From positions 5,931-14,311 of the forward strand of contig MHEA01000023.1 in assembly GCA_001805085.1 (NCBI GenBank): DNA of 8,381 nucleotides, read 5' to 3'. This stretch comes from Nitrospirae bacterium GWC2_57_9. GTDB lineage: Bacteria > Nitrospirota > UBA9217. The notes under the pieces were generated by a model that did not search any database, had not been told where the DNA came from, and worked only from the letters and a program-made list of their open reading frames with translations. The position numbers were made by a program, and so were the translations under genes. Below, piece by piece: positions 5,670 to 8,381 of this stretch; the stretch's first letter is position 1, and each line of letters starts with the position of its first letter.

Positions 5670-5690
5670 GACCGAAACGGGTCGGTCTTT
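5670..5690 (+). terminator. Possible weak terminator between transketolase and ftsE operons
   Basis: GACCGA (5670-5675) and TCGGTC (5682-5687) form a 6-bp stem with a 6-base loop, followed by TTTCT. The stem is of moderate strength and the T-run is interrupted, so it is uncertain. Its position between two unrelated operons is reasonable. Confidence 0.35.
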
Positions 5691-5695
5691 CTGGT

Positions 5696-5730
5696 TCGTT
5701 TCGGATTTCGTGCTTCGTATTTCGAGTTTG
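5696..5730. repeat. Third TTTCG repeat, forming the ftsE leader
   Basis: Four imperfect tandem units of about 6-8 bases occur here (TTTCGGA, TTTCGTGC, TTCGTA, TTTCGAG), ending 5 bases before the ftsE ATG. It is the same motif family as the repeats at 4430 and 5469. If translated in the ftsE frame it yields a Phe/Arg-rich string (GFRASYFEF) not related to FtsE, which supports the start at 5736. Confidence 0.55.
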
Positions 5731-5735
5731 CTGTT

Positions 5736-6452
5736 ATGATCCAGCTTTACCGGATAACCAAATACTATGAAGGCATTCCCGCCCTGCGCGAGGTAAGTTT
5801 TTCCGTGGAGAAGGGGGAATTCGTCTTCGTCACCGGTCCGAGCGGCGCCGGTAAAAGCACCCTTCTCAAGATCCTCTTCTGTGCCGAGCACGCGGACGAG
5901 GGGCAGATAATCATTCAGGGCATGAACACCTTCAGGCTCACCTCCTCGAGCATTCCCTATCTTAGACGCAACATGGGCTTCGTATTCCAGGATTACAAGC
6001 TTCTGCCGCACAAGACGGTTTTTGAGAACATCGCCCTCGCACTCAAGGTGGTCGGAGCGCCCTACGGAGAGATCCAGCGGCGTGCTTACCAGGTGCTTAA
6101 AAAGGTCGGCATGGACTCCAAGATGCACCTGACACCACCGAAACTTTCGGGCGGGGAACAGCAGCGCGTCGCAGTCGCCCGTGCCCTGGTGAACGAGCCG
6201 CTCGTCCTGCTCGCCGATGAACCGACAGGCAACCTGGACCCGCAAAGCGGGCAGGACGTTTTCCGTCTTTTCCGGGACATAAACATGAAAGGCACGACCG
6301 TGATCGTGGCTACCCATGACTGGGAGACGGTCCGCAAGATGCAGCGCAGGATCATCACCATGGAGCGGGGCAGGGTCACCGACGACGGCAGGCAGGTGGG
6401 AAAGCGGATTGAAAAGCAGGAGCAGAGGGCAGTAATCACGAAACAGCCATGA
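5736..6452 (+). CDS. ftsE: Cell division ATP-binding protein FtsE
   Basis: This 238-residue ABC ATPase acts at the division septum with the membrane protein FtsX, using ATP to control peptidoglycan hydrolases outside the membrane. Visible motifs are Walker A GPSGAGKST (34-42), Q-loop Gln85 in FVFQDYKLLP, signature LSGGEQQR (137-144), Walker B VLLADEP with D-loop GNLD (157-168), and the switch His194 in ATHDWE. The length fits FtsE, with a slightly longer basic C-terminus. The ATG at 5736 starts the usual MIQLYRITKYYEG. The frame is open back to 5646, but those 30 residues are repeat sequence. The ribosome site is poor (only GAG at 5724-5726). Its TGA overlaps the ftsX ATG, so the two are translationally coupled. 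No convincing promoter was found in the upstream gap. Confidence 0.96.
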   Translation: MIQLYRITKYYEGIPALREVSFSVEKGEFVFVTGPSGAGKSTLLKILFCAEHADEGQIIIQGMNTFRLTSSSIPYLRRNMGFVFQDYKLLPHKTVFENIALALKVVGAPYGEIQRRAYQVLKKVGMDSKMHLTPPKLSGGEQQRVAVARALVNEPLVLLADEPTGNLDPQSGQDVFRLFRDINMKGTTVIVATHDWETVRKMQRRIITMERGRVTDDGRQVGKRIEKQEQRAVITKQP

Positions 6453-7336
6453 AAGGGTACGGCCTTATTTATTTCATTTCGGAAGCGTTTCGAGGGCTTC
6501 GCGCCAACAGCCTCGTGAACCTCCTCGCCGTGGGTACGATCAGCATGGCAATGCTGATCGTCGGTTTTTTTCTGCTTGCCTTTATTAACCTGCAGTCGGC
6601 GGTCGGCAGGGCAGGGGACCGACTCGAGATCTCGGTTTACCTGAAGGAGGGGCTATCGCTCCAGGAAAAGGATTATCTGCTGCTGAGGCTCAAGGCGGAG
6701 CCCGGAGTGAAGAAAGTGACCTATCTGCCGAAGGCCGAGGCCCTGGCGGTCCTGAAAAGCGAGCTCAAGGGCCAGGAGGCGTTGATCCAGGGCTTGGGGG
6801 AAAATCCGCTGCCCGATTCCTATGAAGTGAACATCGAGCGCAGATTTGCCGAGGCCGATCGGATCGAGGGGCTTGCAAAGAAGTTCTCCGGCTTTCCCGG
6901 GGTGGAGGACGTGTCTTACGGTAAGGAGGGAGCCCGGCTCCTGACCAGCGTGTTCAAGCTCATCACGTATGGAGGAATGGCCCTGGCCTGCCTGCTCGGC
7001 GTTTCCGTGGTGTTCATCATTTCCAATTCCGTCCGGCTGGCCCTCTACTCCCGCGGTCAGGAGATCGAGCTCATGCAGTGGATCGGAGCGACACGCGGAT
7101 TTATCCAGGGCCCGTTCCTGATCGAGGGGATCATGCTGGCCATGCTCGGGAGTGCGCTGGCCATCGGGGTCCTGGCAGCGGTTTTTTACGCACTCCCCCA
7201 GGATGTTGTTCTTTTTCTGTCCAGTCCGAACGGGCTGGACTTTTTACCGGTCTCGGTGGTAGCATATATGACTTTAGGCGGCGGTTTGCTCGGTTTGATC
7301 GGAGCTCAGGTGTCGGTAGGAAAGTTCCTCGAATGA
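6449..7336 (+). CDS. ftsX: Cell division protein FtsX
   Basis: This 295-residue protein is the permease-like membrane partner of FtsE. It has a first membrane helix at about residues 22-47. An extracytoplasmic domain follows at about 50-168, with the usual pattern ISVYLKEGLS, KVTYLPKAEALAVLK, LPDSYEVN and VEDVSYGKE. Three more helices lie at about 172-193, 218-247 and 265-290. The cytoplasmic loop SRGQEIELMQWIGATRGFI, conserved in FtsX, follows helix 2. The extracytoplasmic domain is what contacts EnvC-type activators in E. coli, and an envC-like gene follows here. The ATG overlaps the ftsE stop by four bases (ATGA). The length is normal and no defect was seen. Confidence 0.95.
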   Translation: MKGYGLIYFISEAFRGLRANSLVNLLAVGTISMAMLIVGFFLLAFINLQSAVGRAGDRLEISVYLKEGLSLQEKDYLLLRLKAEPGVKKVTYLPKAEALAVLKSELKGQEALIQGLGENPLPDSYEVNIERRFAEADRIEGLAKKFSGFPGVEDVSYGKEGARLLTSVFKLITYGGMALACLLGVSVVFIISNSVRLALYSRGQEIELMQWIGATRGFIQGPFLIEGIMLAMLGSALAIGVLAAVFYALPQDVVLFLSSPNGLDFLPVSVVAYMTLGGGLLGLIGAQVSVGKFLE

Positions 7337-7453
7337 TCCCGGCCGAAGGGTCGCGGGGAATGCGGGCATGATGCGAGGCATCGACTGCCGAGTTCGCTTG
7401 CCTGGCCGGAAAACCTCCTTTTCCCTGACCGTCGTCATAGACAGGACCTGCTG

Positions 7454-8381
7454 ATGCAGAGGATCCCGTTTTTTTTCATACTCTTCGCTTTTTTCGTCTG
7501 CACCAGCAGCGGACTTGCAGCCGATGAATCCTCCACGAGCAAGAAAGAACTGCAACGGCTCAACCGCGAGATGCGCGAAAAGAAAAGGGAGCTCAAGCGG
7601 GTCGATAAAAAAGAGCGTTCTATCTTGAGCGATCTTGACCGCATTGATCGCGAGGTGCAAGCGGGAAGGGCCGAGCTTGCCGAGCGGCGAAAACAGCTGC
7701 GCGAGACCGAACTGGAGTTCGGGGAGATTGAAAAGAACCATGCCCATATCAGCCGGGAACTGTCCGGCGTGAAACAGGTGTATGCCCGCCGTCTGCGGGG
7801 ACTGTATAAGATGAAGAGGAACGGATATGCGACAACCCTCCTCTCCTTCGATGAAGGCGGCGATTCGCTGAGACGCATCAAGTATCTTTCCCTGATAGCC
7901 CAGCGGGACCAGGCGGTCATGCTGAAATATAGAACGACACTGGATACGCTGGCGCTCCGCCAGGCGGAGATCGCTGATAAGAAGGCGCAGCTTCTCGACC
8001 GCCGGAGCACCATTGAGACCAAGAAAGCTGAATTGGAGGCCCGAAAGCGGAACAAGGCGGTGCTGCTGGCCAGCGGCAGGGAGGAAAAAGTCCTTTACGA
8101 GCAGACGCTGCGAGAGCTGGAAGAATCGTCGGCGAACCTCTGGGGCATGATCAGGAAGGCCGAACGGGAGCGGAAGCCCGAAAACGCCGCGCGGCCTAAA
8201 ACAGCTCATGCCAACCCCGGGAAAAACGGGTACCCCTGGCCGCTCAACGGAGAGGTCCTGACCAGGTTCGGCATGCAGCGCCATCCGCAGTTCAAGACCA
8301 TGGTCTTCCGCAGGGGGATCGAGATCGCGGCGGGCGACGGAGAACCGGTGAAGGCGGTGAGCGACGGGCAGGTGGCTTTCG
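7454..8381 (+). CDS. envC: EnvC-like murein hydrolase activator, coiled coil plus LytM/M23 domain, 3' truncated
   Basis: The first 309 codons of this gene are present and it runs off the right edge. The protein starts with a signal peptide (MQRIPFFFILFAFF, likely cut after GLAA near residue 23). A long charged coiled coil follows at about residues 28-110 (KKELQRLNREMREKKRELK). A helical region contains RRLRGLYKMKRNGY, typical of EnvC-like proteins, and then a second coiled coil (about 150-240). From about 260 the LytM/M23 domain begins with YPWPLNGEVLTRFG. The HxGxD zinc-ligand motif of active M23 peptidases reads RRGIE (286-290), so the site looks degenerate, as in EnvC activators that switch on amidases without cutting. 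The start at 7454 is the only one in frame after ftsX; AGGA (7443-7446) is its ribosome site. The gap to ftsX is 117 bases. Confidence 0.9.
   Translation, partial: MQRIPFFFILFAFFVCTSSGLAADESSTSKKELQRLNREMREKKRELKRVDKKERSILSDLDRIDREVQAGRAELAERRKQLRETELEFGEIEKNHAHISRELSGVKQVYARRLRGLYKMKRNGYATTLLSFDEGGDSLRRIKYLSLIAQRDQAVMLKYRTTLDTLALRQAEIADKKAQLLDRRSTIETKKAELEARKRNKAVLLASGREEKVLYEQTLRELEESSANLWGMIRKAERERKPENAARPKTAHANPGKNGYPWPLNGEVLTRFGMQRHPQFKTMVFRRGIEIAAGDGEPVKAVSDGQVAF

Noticed and set aside
5500..5700. Possible tRNA in the tktB-ftsE gap
   Set aside because: A TCGATTC string at 5541 hinted at a T-loop, but no acceptor stem, anticodon arm or D-arm could be drawn around it on either strand.
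5646..5735. 30-residue N-terminal extension of FtsE
   Set aside because: The segment is repeat-derived sequence, and FtsE proteins start at the MIQLYRITKYY position.
7274..8284. Long open frame of 336 codons on the minus strand opposite ftsX end and envC
   Set aside because: It lies wholly opposite a convincing signal-peptide/coiled-coil/LytM gene, has no recognisable domain, and arises from the GC-rich third positions of the plus-strand gene.

Overview
This window of a fairly GC-rich bacterial chromosome looks most like a Geobacter-type member of the Desulfobacterota (former Deltaproteobacteria). Four things point that way: a GEMM-I riboswitch of the variant tuned to 3',3'-cGAMP, known mainly from Geobacter and relatives; a split two-gene transketolase; the order ftsE-ftsX-envC-like; and a radical SAM gene and a short conserved gene of kinds I associate with that group. 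This placement is inference from gene content; there is no rRNA or other marker here.

Layout, left to right. (1) Bases 2-1360: the 3' part of a B12-binding-domain radical SAM gene whose frame is open to the left edge, so its start lies outside the window. (2) Converging on it from the minus strand, 1373-1528, is a 51-residue membrane protein of the DUF3309 type with its own Shine-Dalgarno site. (3) Bases 1790-2377: an HD-domain phosphohydrolase gene behind a TTGACA promoter. (4) Bases 2455-2837: a compact regulatory cassette made of a sigma70-type promoter, a GEMM-Ib (cGAMP-type) riboswitch aptamer, an overlapping intrinsic terminator, and a 62-residue exported or lipoprotein-like gene. (5) Bases 3012-3464: a conserved protein of unknown function whose promoter sits so close to its only possible start codon that the mRNA should be almost leaderless. 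(6) Bases 3582-5466: the two subunits of a split transketolase. (7) Bases 5736-8381: ftsE, ftsX and a truncated envC-like amidase-activator gene, the cell-division module that couples FtsEX ATP hydrolysis to peptidoglycan splitting.

The gaps inside and after the transketolase pair hold short, degenerate TTTCG/CGAAA-rich repeats. A third copy forms the leader of ftsE. The tktB-ftsE gap also has a perfect 8-bp REP-like hairpin. No mobile element, CRISPR array, tRNA or rRNA was seen.

The most interesting part is the cGAMP-type riboswitch. The residue aligned with specificity position 20 of the aptamer is A rather than G, and the terminator reuses the 3' part of the aptamer. This predicts an ON switch driving one small, undescribed envelope protein. 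The near-leaderless gene next to it and the repeats inside an enzyme operon are also worth a look.
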